64,000 nt of DNA. It comes from Meandrina meandrites (taxonomy: Eukaryota; Cnidaria; Anthozoa; Scleractinia; Meandrinidae). The notes beneath the pieces are model-generated. The model saw only the letters and a list, made by a program, of their open reading frames with translations, did not search any database and was not told the DNA's origin. The stretch spans positions 24,709,789 to 24,773,788 of the forward strand of contig OY855906.1 in NCBI GenBank assembly GCA_963693305.1, written 5' to 3'. Below, piece by piece: positions 36,198 to 45,649 of the stretch; within the stretch, counting starts at the first letter, position 1, and each line of letters starts with the position of its first letter. The translations under genes were made by a program, and so were the position numbers.

Positions 36198-36655
36198 TTA
36201 TTGTTTAGAAGTGCTGTTCATCATGACGGCAATCGTTAGGGCGCAACCGACTGAAGATTTCAAATTGTTTACGTCAATAATTTCCTGATCACTGGATACT
36301 TCTTGTGTTGATTGTGCTGAGGAACTTGAAACTGACAGCGAACTTTGGCTACAATTAAACGATGAATCGTCTTGCGCTCTCGCTTCCTTTAACTTTGAAA
36401 CAAGGACAGCCTTCTTGTCGCTAAGCCTAAAAGGAATCTCCATTTCTTTCAATACTTCTCTCAAAATTATTACTGTCATTTCCTCTGGCCTGCCCTGTTT
36501 CAATTCATCCAGCCTTTAAGCTTCTCAGTCTCTTCTCTTCGCATGCGTTCGCGATCTTGACGTATAAGTTCAGGCAGGACTGCATTTATCTGGGATAAGT
36601 TATCCTCAGTCAATGCTAGGACGTCAGAATGTTCTTCAGGGTGTAAGGTGAACAT
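36198..36655 (-). pseudogene. SAP-like domain ORF, frameshifted
   Basis: Minus-strand text from about 36655 (MFTLHPEEHSDVLALTEDN, LPELIRQDRERMRREE) runs into a second frame (36503-36198) reading VIILREVLKEMEIPFRLS then KAVLVSKLKEA, a SAP-like helix-extended-helix. A Ser-rich tail follows. A one-base frame change near 36510 joins them. SAP motifs bind DNA; here the context is a likely transposon-derived or retrocopied fragment. Confidence 0.4.
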
Positions 36656-36689
36656 TCACCAATACTTCTCAAGGGACTCCTTGGGATTA

Positions 36690-36845
36690 GTGATTTTTAT
36701 CGATTCCTGTCGATTCCTATCGATTATTATCGATTTTCTCAATCAATAACAATTGATAAAAAATAAAGTTTTGTGAGTTCGATTGTTATCGATTACCGAT
36801 TATCGATTGTATGATTGATTTCCGATATCGATTTCTATTGATTGA
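36690..36845. repeat. Cluster of ATCGATT motifs
   Basis: ATCGATT or TCGATT recurs about ten times in 155 bp (near 36698, 36710, 36719, 36730, 36780, 36791, 36803, 36829), partly as a decayed 9-11-base tandem. TATCGAT-type sites bind DREF/Cut-like factors in animals, but simple-sequence origin is enough to explain it. Confidence 0.55.
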
Positions 36846-37112
36846 CTACGCCTGGTTCTCTCAAATAAAGGAGTTTTCTTACTTAACTGCTTTGCCAATG
36901 ACGCCGACAGTCCGCATTTCCCCGTTTTCAAACCTTAGAACTTTTTTAGTAAATTCCAAAAAATTTAGGAAATTGGCAGATACTTGTAAATTATCAAACT
37001 TTGAATAGTGAATAGGAAAAGCTTATCTTTGAAGTACTTTTCTTGGTTTTTAATTGTAATTAGCAGTGGATTTTGTAACGTTTTAATATTTAAGAATATC
37101 ATTTTCTATGTA

Positions 37113-37637
37113 CAGTGGGACCCCGATATAACGATATGTCAAGGAAGCAGTAAAATTATATCGTTTTATCGAGGTAGCGTTATATCGAGACTCCCGATAT
37201 AACGATATGGCCGTAAAATAACCGAAAATATCGTTATATATATCCGGGTAAAATTAAAATGTACTTTTTCTTTTTACTACATATGATATTATCAATGAGT
37301 ATCAAATGATTCACAAATGTAGCGTTTCAAGCACGCAACAATGTCCTTCAACAATATGCAAAACATAAGACGTTTTCAAGGTTACACGACAAAGTCTGTG
37401 GTATGAATCGTAAAAGGGAAACAAAACTAAATTTAAACATGTGTACCGATACTGTAATATCGTTATATCGGGGAGGATTTTACGCTCGGTACGCTAAATT
37501 CTCATCGTTAAATCGAAGATCGTTATATCGGGGTTCTGTCCCATACTTTTCACTGTAACTTTTGCCGGGACATAGCATATTCATCGTTATACCGGGGATA
37601 TCGTTATATCGAGGATCGTTATATCGGGGTTCCACTG
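37113..37637. mobile_element. pogo/Tigger-type MITE, 525 bp
   Basis: Ends CAGTGGGACCCCGATATAAC and GTTATATCGGGGTTCCACTG are flanked by TA (37111-37112 and 37638-37639). Subterminal copies of CGTTATATCG recur at 37168, 37228, 37448, 37518, 37597 and 37617. Non-coding. Confidence 0.82.
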
Positions 37638-37987
37638 TACACGGTTCCACAAGCTAAGTAGCTTTACATAATGTAAACCTTTTACCTTGTATAGAGGGGA
37701 ATTGTTGATGGTCGTATAGTTAGGATATAAAAATTAGACGGCAATGTGAGGTCCCGAGGTTTTACACTCTGCCGTACCTAATCCTGGAACAGCATGGATT
37801 GCTTGGATTTTTCTCTACCTACAATACACGAAGAATTATTAAAGATACATGTACAATAATTATAAACCAACTACCCAATAGTTCTGTTCAGGATACAATT
37901 TCGAATACAATGTTGCATCACGCAGCGCTGATAATAGAAGATTGAAAGTAGAGCAAGTGCTGTAAGGTAACCCAGGAATTTCCTTCC

Positions 37988-38170
37988 TAGCCAGCGTAGC
38001 TTAGCGTTCTAGTCAGTCAGGAAGAGGGAGAAAACGAGCGCGCGAGCAAAGCGACGGCTGGGGGCGGAAGGAGAGGTCCCTCTTTTCCCTTCGGCCCCCG
38101 CCGTCGCTTTGCTCGCGTGCTTGTTTTCTCGCTCTCCCTGACTGACTAGAACGCCAAGCTACGCTGGCTA
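37988..38170. mobile_element. Mutator-like hairpin MITE, 183 bp
   Basis: Almost entirely self-complementary: left arm TAGCCAGCGTAGCTTAGCG and right arm ending GCCAAGCTACGCTGGCTA, with a GC-rich stem. TTTCCTTCC stands on both sides (37979-37987 and 38171-38179), a 9-bp direct duplication as made by MULE-type transposases. Confidence 0.8.
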
Positions 38171-38529
38171 TTTCCTTCCGAGCGTTAGCCCTATATGACG
38201 CGTTAGCCATTATTTGATTGATCATGTCCAATAATTGCAAACAGTTACCAAATTTCAAATTACGATCAAGTAGCGGACACTATCCTGTAAATACAAAAGC
38301 GTAGGATAATTACAAAAAAAAACAATACTGTACGAAGTTAAATATATAATTTCCATAAAAACCTGCTTTCTACGAATGCCGTGCCCAAGGGACTCTGCTT
38401 GTCTTACATCACAAAAAAGACAGTCCCATGGAATGGCGCCACTGTACCTTAAGATATTTTTGTAATAGTTTGTGCGCGGTAATGGAGTATTGAATTTATT
38501 CTCAGAGTCCCTTAGGTTTTATTAAAAAC

Positions 38530-38755
38530 TAGCCATGGTATCAGATTGCAATTCCTGAGTTTTGATTGGTTTACAGGCAATGGTATATGAGCTCATATAC
38601 CATGGACCACAAATATGACAGGTGTACGCGTCAGCGAGAACAGCCGGGAACTCAAAATTGCAATCCACTCGCGCTTGTTGGATATGAGATAGTTACAGTC
38701 AACAACGATGGCTATCTACCATCTCATATCCAACGTGCGCGCAATTTTCAATGAC
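38530..38755 (+). repeat. Dispersed repeat, copy 1
   Basis: Contains AATTCCTGAGTTTTGATTGG, CAATGGTATATGAGCTC and a GGATATGAGAT/ATCTCATATCC inverted pair. The same modules occur in reverse order and strand at 50605-50865. Confidence 0.65.
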
Positions 38756-39626
38756 CTCTTCAATCAAGAACATAAATAGTCTAGAGCCAAGCCGTGTACA
38801 GACTTGTATACCATCGTAGCTCTTTGAAATTTGCTGCTTGCGAACTGGAGTTTTCCATCCTAGGAGTTCGAATAAATAATCAGAATTCGCGTCATAGTTT
38901 GAAAAAGTCAAAACTCGGGCTGCTCAATTTTGTTGTTTTTGTAACTTATCCTGTAAAGTTACCCACAGTTTCCCGAAACACTTACGTCGTTATATGACAG
39001 TTTCCACGATTTAGTTGGTGCAGCGGCTTTTAGTTACAGATAACATGCAGATATAATAACAGACCTTTTTGAATACGTAACTCATGCGCAAAATGACAGC
39101 TAAACTTAGTTTGTTAGGAATTGCATGGCATCATTGGACTACGTTAACTCTGTTGTCCTCCTCAGTTTAACAAACAATCAATTAATAAGCTTTGAAGTTG
39201 TAAAAATAACCCGCTACTACAATTAAAATCACTTTATGCAATGTTAAGAGTAAGAGATTTTCAAGTGATGGGTATATTGACCATCTGTTGATCATCGCCT
39301 CCATTTTTTTTAGTTTCTTTACGTAAGAAAACCCGGTCATAATGTTCGTTTGCTTTGTTGTTGGAATAATATGTGAATTTACATGTGAATTGAATTTACT
39401 GTAAATGAAAGTCGTTAGCACTGCATTTTGATTACTTTTCCTTAACATTCTCCATTTCCGGCTGAAATCAATCGAATACAAATTATCAAAATACTAGAGT
39501 GTTTGTGTTTTCCTTCGCCTTACAGTCAACATGCACTTGATCGTTCAACAAGAACATCTTTCCCAAAGCGATTCATTGTCCATTCGATTCACTTTTTATC
39601 TATACCAGTTAATAAGACATTTTGCC

Positions 39627-39632
39627 TTTATT
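39627..39632 (-). promoter_or_regulatory. Candidate poly(A) signal of the forkhead gene
   Basis: TTTATT on the plus strand reads AATAAA on the gene strand, 196 bases after the forkhead stop codon. No other AATAAA lies closer. Confidence 0.45.
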
Positions 39633-39827
39633 GATCATTAACATCAGATCAAGTTCTGAAATGGCATAACGGGCTCCCCTAGCAAATGTTCTTGATATAT
39701 ACTGTTTTGACGCAGTTTTTGATGAGTGGAGAACACTTCATGAGACGCAAAAGCAAACGCTGATATCGCCTCCTGCTTGTCACTCATTTAGTTTTTCAAC
39801 CTGTTCTCGGCATTTGTTATATAGCAG

Positions 39828-40340
39828 TCATGTTTCTATGTGAAAACTTCTTTTTTCGAAACTTGAACTTCTTAAAACGCTATCGGGCATTCTATGTGTT
39901 GTAAACATCCTAACATATTCGCTGCTTTTCACATCATCCGATTTTCCCGAAGTATCTCCTTTAATACACCTTTCTGTCATACTTTCTCGATTTCTTCTCG
40001 AAGCTCTTTTTCGCTTGTATTCGCCCCGACTGAAGTCATCGTAGTTAATCGGGTTGATTGCCCAGAAGTGTCCCTTGCCGTTAGGTGAGCGACCCATTTT
40101 AACAAAGCAATCATTCAGCGATAAGTTGTGGCGTATGGAGTTCCGCCATCCTGGTCCTTTATTTCTGAAGTACGGGTAATTTGTCAGAATGTAGTTGTAA
40201 ATATCTCCCAAGACTAGTTTCTGTTGTGGAGAGCTTAGAATTGCCTTGCTGATAAGACCAATGTAGGACTGAGTTGGTTTTTCGTCATCTTCGCTGTGGT
40301 GCGGAATACCTTGAATGGCCGGGAGGTAACACTGACCCAT
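39828..40340 (-). CDS. foxQ2-like: Forkhead-domain transcription factor, FoxQ2-like
   Basis: From methionine 40340 the frame gives 170 residues. Residues 21-115 are a complete forkhead domain: KPTQSYIGLI, helix 3 recognition segment WRNSIRHNLSLN, wing text GRSPNGKGHFWAINP and basic wing 2 FSRGEYKRKRASRR. The FSRG-x-(Y/F)-(K/R)-rich wing and GHFWAI point to FoxQ2, a family of animal developmental regulators acting in the nucleus, aboral/apical patterning in cnidarian larvae being the best-known role. The domain has no intron. The frame is open further upstream to 40502, but those ~54 codons lie mostly in the inverted repeat that begins at 40354, so I do not start there. The native N-terminus may lie beyond the repeat (43324-43537), out of frame with this exon, which would need an intron. 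An acceptor-like TGCCCAG lies just upstream (about 40345) and GGGTCAG just inside the ORF (about 40330). Forkhead identity is secure; FoxQ2 is likely; start and integrity are uncertain. Confidence 0.85.
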   Translation of the reverse strand: MGQCYLPAIQGIPHHSEDDEKPTQSYIGLISKAILSSPQQKLVLGDIYNYILTNYPYFRNKGPGWRNSIRHNLSLNDCFVKMGRSPNGKGHFWAINPINYDDFSRGEYKRKRASRRNRESMTERCIKGDTSGKSDDVKSSEYVRMFTTHRMPDSVLRSSSFEKRSFHIET

Positions 40341-40353
40341 ATAACTGGGCAAT

Positions 40354-40421
40354 ACATATGGGTTATTGACCAAGCGTGAGGTCAAGATGGCGGGATATTG
40401 GCCGAGTTCTTTTTTTGCGTG

Positions 40422-40454
<33 letters not shown>

Positions 40455-43222
40455 CACGCAAAAAAAGAACGAGGCCAATATCCTGCCATCTTGACCGAAC
40501 AAGCTTGGTCAATAAAGGATTTATTATATGACTTTTCTCGAGCAATGGAAAAAAAGCCAGTTGCATGCACAATCAATAGGCGCACGCTAAATCATTTCAT
40601 TGGTTTAAAAGTTTAATGAGTGACTGTCAAATTCTTGAATGAATTGAGACGAAGTAAAACGATGCGACAACAGCGAAATTCACCTCATTTTAACCCTCAA
40701 AAGGATATTGAAATGGCTTGAATTTGCGAAACAACGTTGAGTTTCAAGCCTTAAAAGAAGAATGTCCATTCCATCTGGCCGCCAGCTTTTGATTATTGGA
40801 CGTTTTGCAGAGTATTTGCTCGCTTCTGGCGCTTTAGTGGTGCAAACCTGCGGTGACATACACGAGCTGAATATTGAAATTGCGATTGTTGAAAGCGTTT
40901 GGGATTTTAATACCACTTCACAGGAAAAGCTTGAACTTTTCTACATCATTAATTTAAACGCTCGACTCACCCTTACTCGACGTGAGCGTTAGAGGCTTCG
41001 GTGAAGATGCTAGGTTCGCCGTGCCGTCCGCGTTCTTCCATTTTTGAAGATGTTACACAAACGACAAATTTGCAGAGCACTTTATTCTTCAGGTATGTCA
41101 CTGACTTCAGTCTCTCCCTTTTCCGCCAAACAAAGCTGATTATCATGTCTTCAAGTCGCTTTGCGTTTCAATTTTTGTATCAGCCGGTTTTTTCGGCAAA
41201 TAAAATTCACGAAACTCGTTAATTAACTAACATTTAAAATTATTATTTACAAGGCTAAAAAGTTATAAAATTTTAAAAAGAAACCGAACGTTTTCGACTT
41301 GTTGTCATCATCAGGGTTAAAAGCCGTCCGTGATTTACATCGTTTTTATACTCAAGTTATTCCCGAAGTGAACAACTGCGCAACATAGCAATTGACTTGT
41401 TTGTTCAAAGTTGGGCTCCTTTGTTGGATAATTAGTCCCTCGATGATCTTTCTCTTAAAGTACGATCTTGCAGAACAAAGGACTCTCCACTGGAATGAGT
41501 GGCTTGGGTTTTCCGAAAGGTGGCGTGCTGGTTCCGAGGTGTGGCGGGTGTTAGAATGTTCAGTTATTCGCACTTCAAGATTTCGCATTGTTTCACCTAC
41601 ATAGTTTTCTCCGCATGAACATTCTCCTTCGTAGATGACGTGGGACTTGTGAAGGTTTTTGTCCTTGAGACTAAAAAGGCTTTTAATTTGTCGAGTTTGC
41701 CACAGAATTATGAAAATATACTTGAAATTGGTGAAAGAGTTCAGTTTTGAAATAAACTTTTTCTTGCGATTTCATTCTTCTTGCAGTAGGGAAGTTTGAT
41801 GCAAATCTTTTTCCGTTCTTCGAAAAGAAAATCTGGAATCAAGGGCTCATCTTCAGATGACTTGCTCGATGTGAAATTGTCGATGGTACAGGATACTTGT
41901 TTGCTCTCATTCGCTTCAAGCAGCTTCAAGACCTATTTCTTTGTTGTCGGACTTCCTTTTGCTAGAAATAGACAGGAAATCTTTGTGTTATTTCGGAAAA
42001 TAGTTTTATAGCGAAAATTTACGACGAAAATCTTTTTCAAGTAGCGTCGGTAAAAGTTTTTTCGCTTGCAGGAACACAGCGGACGATCCCGAGCGGTCAA
42101 GATGGCTCCATCTTGACCGCTCGGGTAGCCAATCAGAGCACGAGATTCGCTTCATCTTGACCGCTCACGGAGCTAGTCAAGATGAAGCGAATCTCGTGCT
42201 CTGATTGGCTACCCGAGCGGTCAAGATGGAGCCATCTTGACCGCTCGGGATCGCCTGCTGTGTTCCTGCAAGCGAAAAAACTTTTACCGACGCTACTTGA
42301 AAAAGATTTTCGTCGTAAATTTTCGCTATGAAACTATCTTCCAAATTACATGTAACACAAAGATTTCCTATCTATTTCTAGCAAAAGGAAGTCCGACAAC
42401 AAAGAAAGAAAGAATAGGTCTTGAAGCGAATGAGAGCAAACAAATTAAACTACAAATATTAATTAACGAGTTTCGTGAATTTTATTTGCCGCAAAAACCG
42501 GCTGATACAAAAATTAAAACGCAAAGCGACTTGAAGACAGCTTTGTTTGGCGGAAAAGGGAGAGACTGAAGTCAGTGACATACCTGAAGAATAAAGTGCT
42601 CTGCAAACTTGTCGTTTGTCGGTAACATCTTCAAAATGGAAGTAAGCGGACGGCACGGCGAACCTAACATCTTTTCCACGAAGCCTCTAACGCTCACGTC
42701 GAGTATGGGTGAGTCGAGCATTTAAATTAATGATGTAGAAAAGTTCAAGCTTTTCCGGTAAAGTGGTATTAAATCCCAAACGCTTTCAACAATCACAATT
42801 TCAATATTCAGCTCGTGTATGTCACCGCAGGTTTGCACCACTAAAGTGCCAGAAGCGAGCAAATACTCTGCAAAACGTACAACAATCAAAAGCTGGTGGC
42901 CAGATGGAATGAACATTCTTCTTTTAAGGCTTGAAACTCAACGTTGTTTCGCAAATTTAAGCCATTTAAATATCCTTTTGAGGGTTAAAATGAGGTGAAT
43001 TTCGCTGTTGTCGCATCGTTTTACTTCGTCTCGATTCATTCAAGAATTTGACAGTCACTCACTAAACTTTTAAACCAATGAAATGATTTAGCGTGCGCCA
43101 TTGATTGTGCATGTAACTGGTTTCCTTTTCAGTGCTCGAAAAAAGTCATATAATAAATTCTTTATTGACCAAGCTTGTTCGGTCAAGATGGCAGGATATT
43201 GGCCTCGTTCTTTTTTTGCGCG

Positions 43223-43255
<33 letters not shown>

Positions 43256-43323
43256 CACGCAAAAAAAGAACTCAGCCAATATCCCGCCATCTTGACCTCA
43301 CGCTTGGTCAATAACCCATATGT
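40354..43323. mobile_element. Giant palindromic (foldback-like) element, 2.97 kb
   Basis: The left end ACATATGGGTTATTGACCAA is mirrored by the right end TTGGTCAATAACCCATATGT. The arms, 40354-42161 and 42176-43323, pair along their length around a 14-base loop. The left arm is 660 bases longer because of a Penelope-like insertion. Each arm starts with its own ~120-bp hairpin (GGTCAAGATGGCGGGATATT through CCATCTTGACC), and the centre (about 42088-42250) is a third hairpin with GAGCGGTCAAGATGG. The ends overlap a palindromic CATATG, compatible with a TA or ATAT target duplication. No transposase is recognised. It could be a foldback element or two head-to-head copies of one element. Confidence 0.82.
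41227..41929 (-). mobile_element. Penelope-like element 3' fragment (GIY-YIG region)
   Basis: Present only in the left arm of the palindrome. Minus-strand text reads PDFLFEERKKICIKLPYC, then after a frame change WQTRQIKSLFSLKDK, then VIYEGECSCGENYVGET and RNLEVRITEH, the linker and GIY-YIG endonuclease of Penelope-like elements, ending at a stop at 41352. Downstream CTGATGATGACAACAAGTCG is the usual PLE 3' style. The reverse-transcriptase part is absent (5' truncation). Confidence 0.78.
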
Positions 43324-43537
43324 CTTGACGCGGATAAGCGAACGACATCTCTGGGCTGACATATCCAGCATAATAAGGCGAGTACGGGAACACTGGAACA
43401 GAAGTCGGGCTTTGAAGATAAACCTCGAGGAGGCCATATTCACTGGCGGAAATCTGCTTTCCATTGGTTGAAACTTTAGGGCGATAGAATTTGCTGTTTT
43501 CATAACTAACGACATCAATGGCGTGCGATATAACAGG
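43324..43537 (-). CDS. Possible 5' coding part of the forkhead gene beyond the palindrome
   Basis: After a TGA at 43538-43540, one minus-strand frame stays open to the palindrome edge and reads as a Tyr/Pro/Ser-rich segment (VSYENSKFYRPKVS, then SPTSVPVFPYSPYYAGY, then SPEMSFAYPRQ). That composition suits a transcription-factor N-terminal region. Removing the palindrome puts this frame one base out of register with the forkhead frame, so a native intron or another reading would be needed. No clean donor was found. Start codon unknown. Confidence 0.35.
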
Positions 43538-43540
43538 TCA

Positions 43541-45291
43541 CAACACGCTGTACACTGCAATATAGTGAATCTGGCACAAGTGAACAAGCTGTGATATTGG
43601 CTGGAAACACAATGTTTTACGTAATCGATTAATGTTATTGTATCTATAAAACAACGAAACCCTTTATTAGCTTTTATGTCATTACTTTTCGTTCAAGGTT
43701 TAATTTGAAAATTCATATCTCGACAAGCCTAAAACATGTTAAAAGAATTTTAAACGAAAAAAAGAATTTTAAAAGAAAGTTTCAGCGCAAAAGATTAACT
43801 CGACATCTTTGTATCCCAAGCGTGCTGTTTGTGGATAACAATTCTTTTTATTACTGTGGTAATTATTTGCAATTAGCACCACGCCCTGAATTTGGTCTTT
43901 GTTTCAGGATGTTTGTGGGAGGCGCTAATTAGCAAAAGTTGAAAAGGGGGTCTACTTTAAATAGAACGTTCACTCAGTTTTAATCCCCTATGGTCACACT
44001 CTTGCTCTCTTTTTTCGTCCTAAACAATACAAGAAAGAGCTCAAAATCAATTATTATAACCCTATTGAACATCACAAGGTACCAGATGGTGACTTCACTC
44101 CGAGATGTCGTTACTTACTTCAGTCACGTAATCCTGGGAAAGTATTGACAGGACAGGCTAACACTCTCTCATTTCTGTTTGTTTGGTATATTTTGTCTAA
44201 CGTGCTAATGGTAACGTTATTGCTTACTAATGGAGGGTTCGAGGAAGGGGCGTGATTGTTCAACAAAACACAAATAGCTAGTTATTTTCTTTTGTTGCAT
44301 ACAGTGTTGAATAACAATGGTAGAACTGACATCAAGCATTGAAAAACCTAACAGAGAAGAAAAATGCAAGTCCTTTGTCTCTTTTTGACCTTGTTTTAAG
44401 TTTGTTTTCCATAATTTAAGTCAATTGAAAAAAGTTAGAGTTAATCTGCAGTTTGCGCTTAAACCCTTTTTCTCAAGTTCCACACAACGAATGGTGATGA
44501 TCCCAGTAAGGTTGTGGACAGGGAATCATCTTAAGAAAAATACCTCAGTAAAGGTTTGCACAGTAGCAGACCCAGCAGAATGCCGATGTGTTGAAGGGCA
44601 GATGTAAGCGAGAAGAAACAAACAGCCACCATCAACCAATTCACCAAACCCCGGCAAATTTATATGACATCTTTAATAGGTTGACATGGTAGTCATCACT
44701 TCTTTGAAGGCAAGAGGTTTGTTGGAGTACAAGATTCTACTATCAACACATACAACACTACTAAGCACAAACTTGATGCGTGTGTAAAGGCTCTGTAAAG
44801 TAACACCGAGTTAAATAGTGGACGAGTGTTCAAACAAGAGATTATACAAAAACGAAATAAAATGTGCTCCAATCGGTTAAAACCAGGAAAGGAAGGGCTT
44901 GTGTTTCCACAGATAACTCCGTTACTCTATGAAAACAAAACTCAGTTTGTTTTATCTGCAGTTAAAGAGTTATCGAATAATAGCATGCACCGTAACTTGT
45001 TGCGACAAAAGTCCTTGCAAGCTCTAAGTTAAAAACGCGCTGACTTTTCTTGGCCCATTTATCATCATGATAACGTATGGGAGAAATCGGTGTTAACCTC
45101 TGTATCCCAAGAATTCTCTACAGTTATTTCGCTGCCCCTCTGGTGATACAAGGAGTTGAACCTGAATTGAACAGAAATTTAATATCTCGGCGCACTAAAA
45201 ACACGTATGATTTTAAGTAGTTTCCAGATTATTGTAAAAAATAAGTGACACCATTAACTGACAACACCAGGAAAGTGAAGCACCTGTTGCT
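43541..45291. other. Intergenic stretch between forkhead and EXOSC10 genes
   Basis: Short ORFs only (43705-43932, 44425-44607, 44826-45032), with no domain or splice evidence. It would contain the forkhead promoter if 43324-43537 belongs to that gene. Confidence 0.5.
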
Positions 45292-45297
45292 TTTATT
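45292..45297 (-). promoter_or_regulatory. Candidate poly(A) signal of EXOSC10
   Basis: TTTATT on the plus strand is AATAAA on the gene strand, about 350 bases past the EXOSC10 stop at 45650. Confidence 0.4.
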
Positions 45298-45649
45298 TAT
45301 AATTCTTGGATTGAGTTATCTACAGAAGACTATTACATCCACTTGGACATGGGCACTAAAATCCAGTGAAATGGAAAGCTGGGAAATTAAAATTGTGGGT
45401 AAATTTTCCTAAAATCAAGTAAAAGATTGACTGTTTAATGGCTCCTTCTTCAGGTACCGCACATGTGCAAATAAGAAAACATTGTTTAAATTAACAACTG
45501 TTTATGAATCATTATATCTTACTGGAGTACTATTTCTATTTGTTTACTTTTGTGTTTGTTTTTTACTTTGGATCCAGTAAACGAAGGGAAAAACCAATTT
45601 TATAAAGAACGAGTCTGATTAAAATTCTTCTGATCAAATTTCAGTGTTG

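Noticed and set aside
40341..40502. First ~54 codons of the long forkhead ORF as native protein
   Set aside because: Most of this stretch lies inside the inverted repeat, and its translation recurs in the other arm at about 43175-43320.
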